In this document: piece after piece, positions 38,010-49,034 of the stretch
Layout of the letters: each line of letters begins with the position of its first letter
Position numbering within the stretch: position 1 is the stretch's first letter
NCBI GenBank assembly: GCA_034440635.1
Contig: JAOTON010001820.1
Location: forward strand, 1,732,501 to 1,796,500
Length of the DNA stretch: 64,000 nucleotides
Origin: Lepas anatifera
Lineage: Eukaryota > Arthropoda > Thecostraca > Lepadidae
Direction of reading: 5' to 3'
The notes under the pieces: generated by a model
Told to the model about the DNA's origin: nothing
The model's input: only the letters and a program-made list of their open reading frames with translations
Database searches by the model: none
Program-made: the position numbers and the translations under genes

Positions 38010-40921
38010 TTAGCTCTCTCTCATCCCACTGTTCCATGCTTCTACCCCTCTGAAGCGAAAACTATGCTTGTCTTGCTCCGTTCGCACCCTTGGGAGTTCT
38101 AGCATATCACGGTTAGTTCCGCGTGTGCTCCGGCTAGAGATTTCGGAGCGACGCGAAACTGACCGTGACAGTGCACTTCCAGAGTCGTCGGAGAGCAGTC
38201 TACTAATAACTTTTATGTCCCGTTTCTTTAGCAATTCGGGAAACGTCGGCCAGCCCAAGGATTGAAGGGCTGGGGTCACGTGCTCACGCCTGCTCAGTCC
38301 CTTTACGATGCGTGCGCCAAAATTTAAAACTTTCTGGACGCGATGTTTTTGAGTGGCATTCCACACGGTCAAACAATACTGTATATGTGGGAACACAAGG
38401 GCCTGAACAAGAAATTTTCTGGTCTCTGGTGGGATTTTGCGGCTTAAGCGATATAGTCCAATGAGGATGCCGTAACAGCGACGAGTTACTTGCGATACTT
38501 GTTTTTCCCAGGTCAGGGCTGAGTCGACGTAGACACCGAGGATCTTAGCATATGGTGTGGGTTTGATGATGGTGTTACCGAACTGAATAGTGAGGTTCGG
38601 GTCACACCTGTTCCGGTTTGACTTTACAACGAGAAGCTCAGTTTTGCTGGGGTTTACTTTGAGCCGATTCTGAGTAAACCAGTCGTGGGCTAGTCTAAGC
38701 GTACTTTCCACACGCAGTTTTAAGTGGCAGATGTTTGCCACAGTGTCTGAGTCTGGGAACTGTGCATCATCCGCGTACATGATGAGCTTGCCCGAAGACA
38801 AGTGAGATGCCAGGTCATTTGTGAAAATCAAAAACAACTTTGGTCCCAGGAGTGAGCCTTGGACCACGCCATGCGTCACTGGTAGTGACCCAGCTCTGCC
38901 TCCCTGGATCTTTTGAGTCCTATTTGATAGCCAGTCCTTGAACCAGTGTTTGTCTATGCCATACCACCCTAGCTTCTGGAGTAGGCGCGAGTGTTCCACG
39001 CTGTCAAACGCGCGCGATGTGTCAGCTGTTAAGAGGGTAGTGACGTGTCCTTGATCCATGCTGTCGGAGATGAAATTAACCGTTTCTAGCATTGCTGTTT
39101 CAGTTGAATGTCCCGATCTGAAACCGTGCTGGTTATCGCACAGTATGTGGTTTTTCTCGAGATAGGACGATAGTTGGAGACATACGACCTTCTCGCATAG
39201 TTTGATAACCACACTAAGGATAGAAATTGGCCGGAAGTTCCCGGGATCACTGCGGTCGCCTTTTTCGTAGAGTGGGATCACTGAGGCCTCCTTCCACTGT
39301 GGAGGTACCTCGCCAGTACGCAGTGAACGGTTAATGACGTTTTGAAGAGGTGGACCAACAACTGAGAAAGTTGATCTTAGCATCTGGATCGTAATGCCAT
39401 CATTCCCACACGCACGTGAGCTTCCCATGCGTTTCAGTGCATTCCATAGTTCGGGAAGGGTGACAGGTTGCACTCGGAAGGCGTCAGAGCAAACTCTTGG
39501 AGGTCTTGGTCTTAGCGTCACCCCTTGAGGCACAGCGGAAAGCGCTGCTGTGACATCCGCGCCAGCTTCGACAAAGTGATGGTTTAGTTTGTCTGCCCAA
39601 TCACGGTCACTGAGATGGAGTGGCTCGGTCTTTGGCTCAGGTTTCTTAGATGCCAGGAAGTATTTTCTTATGTCGGTTCATGTTTTTGAGGAGTCACTTC
39701 GGATAGAGTTGGCGAAATACTCAGAGCTGGCCTTGAGCAGGGCTTTTTTGACGGCATTTCTGCATTCACGATAGGCTTGTAGTTTCTCTATGTCTCTACG
39801 GTCTCGGTCTCTCGCTTCCCTGGCTTGGTCCCGCCGAGTCATGCACTCCCTCAGCTGTTCGTTGTTGCAAAGCCAAGGAGCGGATGAATGCCTTAACCGT
39901 ATGGTTTTAAGAGGCATGTGCTCATACTTCATACCAGGCGTTCCATTTTTCAGTGACAGTTTCAGCCTGGTAAAGTTGGCTCCAGTCTGCCTCAAGGAGG
40001 TCCAGACAGAGGGTGTCGTAGTTTACCCTCCTGGTGGGGCGGATGGTGATCGTCTCTGCCTGTCGGCATACCCGTTTCATATCGATGTTAGCTGCAACTA
40101 GGTCGTGATCACTGATGTTGCACTTGATGACACGAGGGCCGTGAACTATATCTGGTCTACTTGTAACAATATGATCGATTAGTGTTAATGTTGTATCTGT
40201 GGTCCGGGTTGGTGAGGATATCAGTTGCTGAAGGGTAAGCTCTTCCAGTATCTGCTTGTATTTCCTGACTCCTGCTACTCCAGGTTTTAGTAGGTCTAGA
40301 TTCACGTCACCAAATACATAAAGAGGATACTTTTTCAGCAAAAACGTGAGCTGATGATGAAGATCATCCAAAACGGTAGAGGTACTTGAAGCAGGGGGTC
40401 GGTATAGAATTCCCAGGATGAAAGGTGAATTACAGTTAAACTGCAGCCATAAAGCCTCTAGAGTAGAGCCAGTTGAAGGTACCATCAGCACATCTGCCTT
40501 CATCCGGTCTCTATATAGGACACACACTCCACCTCCATGCGACGGACGGTCGCGTCGCTCCATGACATAGCCGGGGAAAGTCAAATATTTACTATCGATT
40601 TGGTCGCTTAAGAATGTCTCCCCAATGCAGAGAATGTCCAGATCGGTGTTTGCCAACAATATTTTTATGTCATCTATTGATGGTAGCAGGTAACAAATGT
40701 TCAGATAAGCCACTCTGATTTGGCGATTTGGCTGCGCTGGTACAGGGGCATGTCTGTCGCAGTTGCGTGTTATCGGTCGGGGCGCTGGGATTCGTTCAGG
40801 TGTCGCAAGTATTCGTGGTCGATATTCAGCTTTGAGGCGGTCGCGGTATTTATTCGTAGGTGGATGATTGGTGATGACAGTGATGTTTTGTTCCTTTTGT
40901 TTTGGTTCTAGTTTTTCAGCT
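38010..40921 (-). pseudogene. CR1/Jockey-like LINE ORF2 (endonuclease and reverse transcriptase)
   Basis: Read on the minus strand, the frame is open from about 40921. The leader (TNKYRDRLKAEYRP) precedes the endonuclease: VAYLNICYLLPS (Asn), CIGETFLSD (Glu), VFGDVNLDLL, LIDHIVTSRPD and ISDHDLV are all present. A frameshift near 39930-39990 leads into the linker, an in-frame stop follows SDSSKT (39678), and the same frame then continues unbroken to 38010. The reverse transcriptase shows FRPISILSV, LLTADTSRAFDS (motif A), VVQGSLLGPKLFLIF (motif B) and MYADDAQ (motif C), then the usual C-terminal part (RVQKVLNFGARIV, SFRFRGVEAWN). ORF1 is absent, so the element is 5'-truncated or cut. One shift and one stop make it a recent pseudogene. 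Confidence 0.88.
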
Positions 40922-41958
40922 CATCTAAGGTATACGTGATAAATGCACGACACATGTTTCTTGCACAACGAGGACTACTGATTATTTTTGCATGTGCAAA
41001 AAGGAAAACCGTAGTTCTCGGACCAACTTTGCTTCCCACCATGGTTTCAAGTCCTTAAAATGGATGGAAGTGGAAGAAATTTGGCATGAAGCTTGCTTAG
41101 GATCCTAGCTCGACGATACAAGTAATTTCAGCCCAAAAGAATGCTTGGTTCGTCTTCTAGAAGCACTTTTATATCGTGCCTTTTCGGGACAAGCACAGCA
41201 CCTGGCGCCAGCGGCCCGGCATATTCGGCGCAGTTGTACCAGCCAGTGACCTCCTGACGGGTCACAGCTGTTCAGCTAGTGGGAGGGTGAGTATTGTCGC
41301 ACGGTGGTCTAGTGGCACGGCGGAAGGTCCTAAATCAATCAAAGAAGGCGTCACAGTTTGAAACATCTCAATTCTGTCCCAACGAGTATCTATGAACCCT
41401 AGACAATCAAGCCTTTTCGTTAACCATTATACAAACATTTTTCAGTTCACAAAAACACAACTTTTTGATATTTTTTGGTGCTATCTATGCGTTTTAAGCT
41501 ACTACCAAGGGTTGGGTTAATTAGTTCATTCCCCAGCAGCTGCAACTGACAGTCCACAGATATTCAAGTTTCCAGTCTAATTGTATTCATGCTTTGTTGG
41601 TATCTTAATACGTTGTTGTATAATATCTTGTTGGTGATCTATATTATGTTTCTGTTGGTAATATACCCTCTCAGGTCAAGGGAGCAGCGTAGGCTTTAGT
41701 TACAGGCTCACCCGGGTAATATTCTGGTTTCGCCCAACCAGAATATCTAAAATATGTTTATCGCAAAATATTTTCATTTCAGTGTCACCTCGAAAATTTT
41801 ACCAGCAACATTAACTGGAACCAATGTCACACTGAAATCCAAAGAGTAGTAGCTCTCGTGTCGGTGGATTTTATCAGGAAAACATGCATTATTCGCTGCC
41901 CTCCTACCCCCTGTGATCGCACGTGGCAGCGAGATCCCTCAAACCGCAGACCAGTTTT
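40922..41958. other. Unassigned spacer with a short macrosatellite-like patch
   Basis: There is no gene. About 41040-41110 (atggatggaagtggaagaaatttggcatgaagct) resembles 11085-11140 in macrosatellite unit 2. A tRNA-type A box (TGGTCTAGTGG) occurs near 41305-41316 but has no good B box. Confidence 0.4.
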
Positions 41959-42085
41959 AGTGGCGGACCCAAAATGGGGGGGGGTGAGCAATACGTATTT
42001 GCTCCCGGAACAAAAATCTCGGAGCAAAACCATGATGTTGCCCCCCTCCCAAGTTGTCGATCTTTTCCCCGGCTCCTTTCAAGTC
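41959..42085. mobile_element. hAT-like terminal fragment
   Basis: The fragment begins TAGTGGCGGACCCAAAATGG and continues with ctccc/gccccc-rich subterminal sequence. Read 5'-3' it resembles the reverse complement of 53580-53700, the right end of the hAT-like element. Its other end is cut off by the TTAA module A at 42086. Confidence 0.55.
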
Positions 42086-42755
42086 TTAACACGCGCATTG
42101 ACAGGGGGCGGGTACCCAGCCCCCTCGGGTTTTTCGGAGTTAGGAGAAAAACGGCAGCGCTACGCGCCGCCGTACTAGGCATACCTTTACCCTCATCATT
42201 TTTATAACTTCTGTGAAAATTTTAAGGTTAGGTCATCTCAGGTCAGGTCACCAAAACCGGTCAAGTGACGTGACCTCAAAAAAGTTTAAGATAGCACAAG
42301 TCGGAGCAGGGTGAACTTATCCGATTGAAACTCATATCACATAATGGGCCTACCGAGTTCTCTAAGATATGGTCCGGTATTTTTGATATCGATGACCTAA
42401 GGTCAGGTACGAGGCATGACCTCTCCATTGGAAATACATGAGAAAAATATTTTTTACGGAATACCTCAGTAAAGGATGGTAATAGAGCGTTTATTTTAGT
42501 TGCATTAGACTCGCTTTGTCTTTGCAGTTCTAATGATATGCATTTTATATAATTTTACCCTCACCTCAGGTCAGGTCAAATCGTTGATTTGACCTAGCAA
42601 GGTCAAATCATATATCATTCGATTCAGCTTGCTGCGGGGATTCATACAGTTCAATTCGTTTTTCTCCATCTTTACTTGTTCAGATGTAATGACCGAAAAC
42701 CTTAATTTACATGTTATGCCTATGACGGGATGTGTTTTACCTCTCGTTACCTTAA
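42086..42755 (+). mobile_element. TTAA module A
   Basis: A 662-bp body sits between TTAA at 42086-42089 and 42752-42755. Its left terminus is CACGCGCATTGAC, then the G-rich palindrome at 42104-42124 (centre GGGTACCC, one mismatch in the stem), a GGGTTTTTCGGAG stretch, and a second hairpin at 42151-42173 (loop TAC). The right terminus is CCTCTCGTTACC. The interior is rich in AGGTCA/TGACCT. An inverted copy, A', is at 42931-43596. No coding capacity is apparent. Confidence 0.75.
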
Positions 42756-42930
42756 CACGCGCATTGACGGGGGTCTGAGCCACCTTCGCATTGACGGGGG
42801 GGGCGGGTACCCGCCCCCCTAAGATCTCGAGAACCACGGTAGGTAACGAAAAACGGTAGACGGCGTTGGGCTGCCCATCCACTTCTCCATCGAAAACATT
42901 TGAACCATTTTTTTGTCAGGTCACATTTAA
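42752..42930 (+). mobile_element. TTAA module B
   Basis: A 171-bp body lies between TTAA at 42752-42755 and 42927-42930. It starts CACGCGCATTGACGGGGG, repeats TCGCATTGACGGGGG 30 bp later, and has a perfect G-rich palindrome at 42798-42819 centred on GGTACC. It ends GTCAGGTCACAT before the TTAA. Its inverted partner is B' (43601-43771); joined at the TTAA, B and B' would form one palindrome. Confidence 0.75.
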
Positions 42931-43600
42931 GGTCACGAGAGGTCAAAACATGCCCCTCATAGGGATAACATGTAAAATTCAGTTTTTCGGGCATTACATC
43001 TGAACAAGTAAAGATAGAGCAAAACGACTTGAACTATATGAATCCTCTTAGCAAGCCGAATCGAATGATATATAATTTGACCTTGCTAGGTCAAATCAAG
43101 GATTTGACCTGACCTGAGGTCAGGTCAGGGTCAAATTATATAAAATGCATATCATTAGAACCGCAAAGCTCAGGCGAGTCTAATGCAGCTAAAATAAATG
43201 CTCTATCACCATCCGTTACTGAGTTATTCCGTAAAAACCATTTTTCCCATGTATTTCCAATGGAGAGGTCATGCGTCGTACCTGACCTTAGGTCATCGAT
43301 ATCAAAAATACCGGAACATATTTTAGAGAACTCGGTGGGGCCATTATGTGATATGAGTTTCAATCGGATAAGTTCACCCTGCTCCGACTTATGGTATCTT
43401 AAACTTTTTTGAGGTCGGGTCACTTGACCTGTACTGGTGACCTGACCTGAGATGACCTAACCTTAAAATTTTCACAGAAGTTGTAAAAATGATGAGGAAA
43501 AAGGTATACCAAGTACGGCGGCGCTACGCGCCGCCGTTTTTCTACTGTCTCCGAAAAACCCGAGGGGGCGGGTACCCGCCCCCGTCAATGCGCGTGTTAA
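42927..43600 (-). mobile_element. TTAA module A' (inverted copy of A)
   Basis: A 666-bp body lies between TTAA at 42927-42930 and 43597-43600. It is the reverse complement of module A along its whole length: read on the minus strand it starts CACGCGCATTGAC, has the palindrome at 43564-43583 (GGGGGCGGGTACCCGCCCCC) and the second hairpin at 43514-43536 (stem ACGGCGGCGC, loop TAC), and ends CCTCTCGTGACC exactly at the TTAA. Both A termini are thus reproduced to the base. Confidence 0.75.
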
Positions 43601-43775
43601 ATGTGACCTGACAAAAAATGCTTCAAATATTTTCGATGGAGAAGTGAATGGGCTACCCAGCGCCGTTTACCGTTTTTCGCTACCTAGCGTGATTCTCGAG
43701 ATCCTAGGGGGCGGGTACCCGCCCCCCACCCGTCAAAGCGAAGGTGGCTCAGACCCCCGTCAATGCGCTTGTTAA
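43597..43775 (-). mobile_element. TTAA module B' (inverted copy of B)
   Basis: A 171-bp body lies between TTAA at 43597-43600 and 43772-43775. Read on the minus strand it begins CAAGCGCATTGACGGGGG and has the second motif copy and the palindrome at 43707-43726. It ends at the TTAA shared with A'. The inner ends of B and B' mirror each other (GTCAGGTCACAT), so A' appears to have been inserted at the central TTAA of a B-B' palindrome. Confidence 0.75.
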
Positions 43776-44794
43776 CCCGCGCCCCACCGGGGGTCCGGCG
43801 CCACCTTCGCCCCACCGGGGGCCATCGATGGCCCCCTCTAACTCCGAAAATATAGGCGTTAGCGCAAATCTGCAAAGTGCAATGAAAGCTTGCGTGAATT
43901 CAGTAAGAAATTACTTCGCATGTTTTAGTGCTCGGGTCAATGGTTTGACCTCCAGAGGTCAAATTAGGTCAAGATCGGCTATTTTCACTCAAATATGCAA
44001 TGATTAAGCAAACTGGGCATAACTCTTATGTCATTAGAGCTATTGAGATCTGGTAAAGTACATTTGATAGCAAATTGCCAGTACTTTTTCCGCTATGTGG
44101 AACGTAAAGACCTCCCGCCAGTGGTTTGACCGCCAGAGGTCACCTCGTGACCTAATATGACCTGAGGTCACAAAAGGTCAAAAAGTGACCTTGCCGTATA
44201 TCAAATGAAAGCCAGTGACAAGACAAACACGATGGTGTTTGTTTCACCGCTCTAGCTCAATTAGGTCAAAAGTTATTGTCAAAATACTGTTTTTGACCTC
44301 TGGTGACCTTGGATGACCTTGGAAAAGTCAAAGGGCAAATATGACCCCTGGGATCCGTGAAAGGGTGTCCAAAAACGTTGTTCTGAGCAGTCTGAGTATT
44401 TGCAATCATTTTTGTGGCTTTTATATCATGAAATAGCTTTTCCCATGCTTTTCCAATGGGAGAGGTCGCCTCATGACCTGACCTCAGGGCAAGAAATCGA
44501 AAAATCCCGGATATACACCTTGTAGACCCTGGAGGGGTCATAAAGTGTAGGAAGTTTCAAATCGATCGACTTTGAAATGTAGCTCTTACAGAGCTCTAAG
44601 GTGAGGTGAGGTGACCTTGGTTGACCTCGTCTGGTGACCTGACCTTGGGTGACCCGGGGTAAAAATTTCAGGGATGATGTGAAAATGATGCAGTGAGAGG
44701 TAGAGCCCTCAACCGCGGTGCTGCGCCTCGTCGTTTTTCTGCTATCCCGGAAAAACCTTGGGGGGCCATCGATGGCCCCTCGGTCGAGGGTTAA
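43772..44794. mobile_element. TTAA module C
   Basis: A 1015-bp body lies between TTAA at 43772-43775 and 44791-44794, with both ends of the hairpin type. Left: CCCGCGCCCCACCGGGGG, a second copy TCGCCCCACCGGGGG, and the palindrome GGGGGCCATCGATGGCCCCC (43817-43836). Right: the same ATCGAT-centred palindrome (44762-44779) preceded by the conserved GTTTTTCT..TATCCCGGAAAAACC stretch. The interior (43930-44660) is very dense in AGGTCA/TGACCT, with no recognisable ORF. Confidence 0.7.
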
Positions 44795-45176
44795 GGCCAA
44801 ACAAACATTTTCCTAAAAATGACTTTTTCTTTACCCGTTTTGCTGTAGCTATAAATTGGAAACAGTTTAAAGTTATTTCTCTATAGTCTTACACTGTACA
44901 GTTATTTACTTTAACGCCTAACATCAGTGGCGGATCTAGCCGGTGGGTTTGGGAGGGGCAAACCAAGTCGAAAAAACGTCACACAGTGCAAAATCACGCT
45001 ACAATATGACTTGCCGGTAGAATTTTGGGTATTTGAGGCGAAAAGCAAAAAAATTCAGGGGCTGAAAATATGGGCTCTAGATACGATTTTGCTATCCAAG
45101 GCCCGACATTTCCACTCAACTTAAATGGTTCTGTTTAAAGTTGATAGTTAAAGCACCAAAATCTTGCTTATAAACT

Positions 45177-45361
45177 TGATATAACCCTGTATTGTCACTT
45201 GAATAGCACAGAAACTATTCACATAATGTAAGGGAGCCGCGCAACCCGCTCCGCTCCGCTGCTCGGTTAACACTGCCGCGCCCAGTCACCTCTCGTCCGG
45301 CGGCCCACCGCCGACGCCCCAGGTCACGCTGCCCAGTGGCGGACTCAGGCACGATACAACA
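45177..45361 (-). repeat. 3' LTR of the Gypsy element
   Basis: 185 bp, with five substitutions relative to the 5' LTR. It is flanked on the outside by AAACT. Confidence 0.9.
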
Positions 45362-45376
45362 TCCCTCCAACCCAGT

Positions 45377-47464
45377 TCACACCAAAGGATCCCCATAGCG
45401 AATTGGCGGTCTTCTGTCGCGCACAGAGCGTCGCAAGGGAGCGGGCACTTTCGGAGATCTGACTGCAGAAGGTGTCGCTACCGGTGATGCCGTCTTTGGT
45501 GTGGGAAACGATGGGATAGCTGCTTGTGAACCCTGCGTTGGGTTCTCCCGTGGAGGAGACTCTAGAGATGGAGGTGCTGGCGTCGTTGATACCGGCAATG
45601 AAGGTAATACTGGCGTTGACGTTGACGCAGCTGGAACCGGAGCCAGGGCCGAGTTCTCCACTGAAACATCAGTCGGCCTCAGTCTTACATGGTCAAAATG
45701 TCTGCGGAAACTCCGACCATCTTCAAGCGTAACAAAACAAGACGACTAATCTGCCTGCGTCACTACCCCTGGCACCCACTTAGAACCTGAAGAAGGTGAC
45801 GGCAAAACATACATGTACACAGAATCTCCCACTTGGAAAGAACGGGCCGATGCTCGCTGGTCATACTGCAGCTTTTGCTTCATTTGATAAGTTTCGATGG
45901 AATCACGCAAGGTGTTGTGTTTGAGGTGATCTAGCTGTGTTCTCATCCGGCGTCCAAATAACATTTCGGCAGGAGATTTTCCAGTCACACTATGGGGCAT
46001 GATTCTATAGCGGAACAGGAATCTGGCAATTCGTGTGGTTAAGCTTCCCACGCCTTGTCGCCTTAGACCCAGCTTCAACGTGTGAACTGCCTTTTCCGCC
46101 AAGCAATTAGAATGAGGCGAGAACGGGGGTGACGTGACATGTCGCACTCCGTTCCTTTTGCAAAACTCTTGAAACTCCGAACCCACAAAACACGTGGCGT
46201 TATCCGTGACAACTGTTTCGGGAATTCCATGACATGCAAATGACTCTCTCAGCTTTTCAATCGTGGCTCCAGCTGAACAAGACTTTGTTTTGTGAACATC
46301 CATCCACTTACTATGGGCTTCGACAATGACTAACAGCATGCAGCCCCCTACCGGTCCACAGTAATCGAGATGAAGCCGCCGCCAGGGTCGCTCCGGCCAT
46401 TCCCACGGACGCAGCGGCACAGGTGGCGCCGCGCTCCGCTGCTGCTGGCAGGCGCTGCACTGCACTGCGATCCTCTCCACGTCCTTGTCGAGACCAGGCC
46501 ACCAGAAGTATGTCCTGCTGAAATTTTTCATCCTACTTACTCCAAAGTGACCCTCATGTAGCGGTGACAATAAAGCGGCGCGTCCTTTTTGAGGCACAAT
46601 TACCCGCCCTCCCCACAGTAGACAATCCGATTCCACACTTAACTCTGATTGTCTCAATCTGTAGGGGGCCATCTCTTCAACGTCCTCCCTAACGTCCAGG
46701 GGCCAGCACGTCAGAGTATAATCCAACACGCGCGACAGCACCGGGTCCTCCCTCGTCCAAACCTGAATCTGCTTCTGGGAAATAGGGCCTGAGTCAATAA
46801 ACTCCATGAGCTGCACCGTCTCCGCCGGTAGCGGTGTCTGTCGTGGAGTGTCCGGCAACGGCAGCCTGCTGAGGGCGTCACAATGACTCTGCAGCCGGGC
46901 TGGTGAGTAGAACAGTGCGTAGTTATAAGCAGACAGCAGCATTGCCCAACGCTGCACGCGAGGTGACGCCATTGTCGGTAGCGGTTTGTTTTCTCCCAGC
47001 AAACCCAGAAGCGGCTTATGATCCGTTTTGATTTTGAAACGACGACCTGCCAGGAAAAAGTGAAACTTTTTCACGCCAGTAACAATGGCCAACCCTTCTC
47101 GATCTGTTTGGGCATAGCGTTTTTCTGTATCCGTAAGGGTTCTGGAGTAAAATGCCACAGGGTTTTCTTCTCCATGCTCATTAATCTGGGATAGAATACA
47201 GCCCAGTCCATAAGGGCTGGCGTCGCATGACAACACTGTTTCCCGTTCCGAGTGAAAATGAGCCAAACAGGGAGGGCTGACAATGAGCTGTTTAGCGGCT
47301 CTGAATGCATTCTCCTGCTGAGTGTTCCACTCCCACTTTACTCCCTGTCGGAGCAGTTGATAAAGGGGAGACAGGACAGAAGATACTCCCCTCAAAAACT
47401 TACTGTAATAATTCAGCAGTCCTAGCCACGACCTCAATTCGGTAACATTGGCGGGGATCGGCAC
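45377..47464 (-). pseudogene. Gypsy RNase H, integrase and C-terminal tail
   Basis: The frame 47464-45746 contains the RT connection (ELRSWLGLLNYYSKF), RNase H (SCDASPYGLG at residues 79-88, TDREGLAIV), and integrase. The integrase has an HHCC zinc domain (H303 or H306, C336, C339) and the catalytic triad D367, D421 and E457, which matches the D-x(50-60)-D-x35-E pattern. Integrase inserts the cDNA into chromosomes. An in-frame TAG at 45743-45745 ends this part after VPGVVTQAD, and the same frame continues beyond it through a Pro/Ser-rich segment to a basic end (RRSVRDRRPPIRYG) at 45377. The polypurine-like GGGTTGGAGGGA lies next to the 3' LTR. Confidence 0.9.
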
Positions 47465-49034
47465 GTTTCTTGTCTTCCGTGGGCTGCACCCCCTTACCGC
47501 TGATCTTGTAACCTAGGTACACTACTTGATCCACTCGGAAGCTAAATTTACTCTTATTGAGCCGTAGCCCGGCAGCAGCTATCTTACCGAGGACTTCTCG
47601 AAGCGCCTTGTCGTGCTCTTCCTTGGTCTTACCCCCCACCAAAATATCGTCTAGTAAAACGGCGACATGGTTTATGCCAGCCAACAGTGATGCCATAATC
47701 CTTTGGAAAATCCCAGGGGCGGAGTGGATCCCAAATCCCAATCGAAGCATCGAATATAATCCCTTACTTGTGTTGATAGTTGCCAGTCTTTGGGACTGTG
47801 GACATAGTTCCACTTGGTTATAAGCGTGAGAGAGGTCTAACTTGCTGAAAACTGTACATCCAGACAGTCTAGTGAGAAGCTCCTCAATTTTTGGAAGTGG
47901 GTACTGCTCTAGGACGGTGGCCTTGTTTACTGTAAGCCTGTAGTCTCCGCAAAGTCTTAAATCTCCGTTCGACTTTGGTACCGCTACTATTGGCGCTGCC
48001 CATTCGCTATGACTTACTGGTTTAATTATGCTGAGGTCTTCCAAACGTTGCAACTCGGCCTCCACCTTCTCCTGCATTGCCAGCGGAATAGGTCTTGCTT
48101 TGAAGAAACGAGGTGCTACTGTTTTATCAATTTTTAAGGTGACTGGTCCCCCGTTGTATTTTCCCAGCCCGTCCTTAAAAACGGATGGAAACTCACGCTC
48201 CACCTCGGCCCGGGTAGTCTCACCTGAGATGGCGTGAACCGATTCCTTACCTAGGAGCTTATTCCAGTTCAGGCGGATTTTCTCAAGCCAATTCCTTCCA
48301 AACAGGCTGGGACCGTTGCCACGGACGACTTTCAGCTGCAGACGGGCCGGCTGACCATCCTCCACCACTGCAGTCACTTCTGCAGTGCCACGAACGCGGA
48401 TCTCCTCTCCTGTGTAAGTCCTAAAACGCTGGGAAGAAGGGCGAAGTGTTAAGGCCCCATCGGGCCACAGGCGATTGTACGTCTCCTCACTGATTATTTT
48501 GGCGCTTGCTCCTGTATCTAATTCCATTTTGATTGGCTTGCCGTTCAAATTCAGATGAAGAAAAATCGGAGGACGCTTCTTCAAACCAGTATCCCCGCAC
48601 GTGCATAAGTCGTGAATTACTTCCTCCTCTGGATCAGCCTCAATAGGGGAGATACTCTCGGAAAAATTGTTGCTAGCATCAACCACTCTGAGAGTGCCAG
48701 CGGTATGAGCAGCCCTGGTATGTCCTAGCTCAGAGCATTCAAAGCAGCGGCGGTTCCTGAATGGGCAGTGGCGGTCCAAATGTAAACCGCTTAAGCATCG
48801 CCAGCATCGATATTTCGCGTTTGGTGCCCTCCTTCGCTCACCTGTAGTCGTGCGCTTTTTTCCACGCTGGCTCACCAGTACCTCGCGTCTGTCGTCTCTC
48901 CTCGCCTCGCGTCCGTCGTCTCTCCTCGACCGCCGACCTCCTTCCATCCGCTGTACATCGACTTCGACATCGACCAGTTGCCCCCGCACAGCGCTAGTGA
49001 CCGGCTGCAGTGCGTGGCGCTCCGCCCCGTCCAC
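47400..49034 (-). pseudogene. Gypsy gag C-terminus, protease and reverse transcriptase
   Basis: This is the continuation of the Gypsy polyprotein; the first displayed codon is GTG, which is only where the frame opens after the LINE junction and not a real start. Residues 77-110 hold two zinc knuckles; the second ends in His instead of Cys (CFECSELGHTRAAH). The protease site DTGAS is at 173-177. The reverse transcriptase follows: RLCGDYRLTVNK, FSKLDLSHAYNQV (motif A), and VLLDDILV (about 460-465), where the usual Tyr before LDD is Leu but both Asp are kept. The frame is lost after the VYLGYKIS segment at about 47460, where the RNase H frame takes over. Confidence 0.9.

Noticed and set aside
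41299..41340. tRNA-type A box TGGTCTAGTGG
   Set aside because: There is no acceptable B box at the right distance and no tRNA fold; at most a decayed SINE head.
42086..44794. Terminal hairpins as viral (parvovirus-like) inverted terminal repeats
   Set aside because: No replication or capsid gene is seen in any copy, and boundaries fall on TTAA, which fits a DNA transposon better.
45335..45350. CAGTGGCGGACTCAGG inside the Gypsy LTR read as a hAT terminus
   Set aside because: It is present in both LTRs and lies within their defined TG...CA limits, so it is part of the LTR; the resemblance is probably chance.
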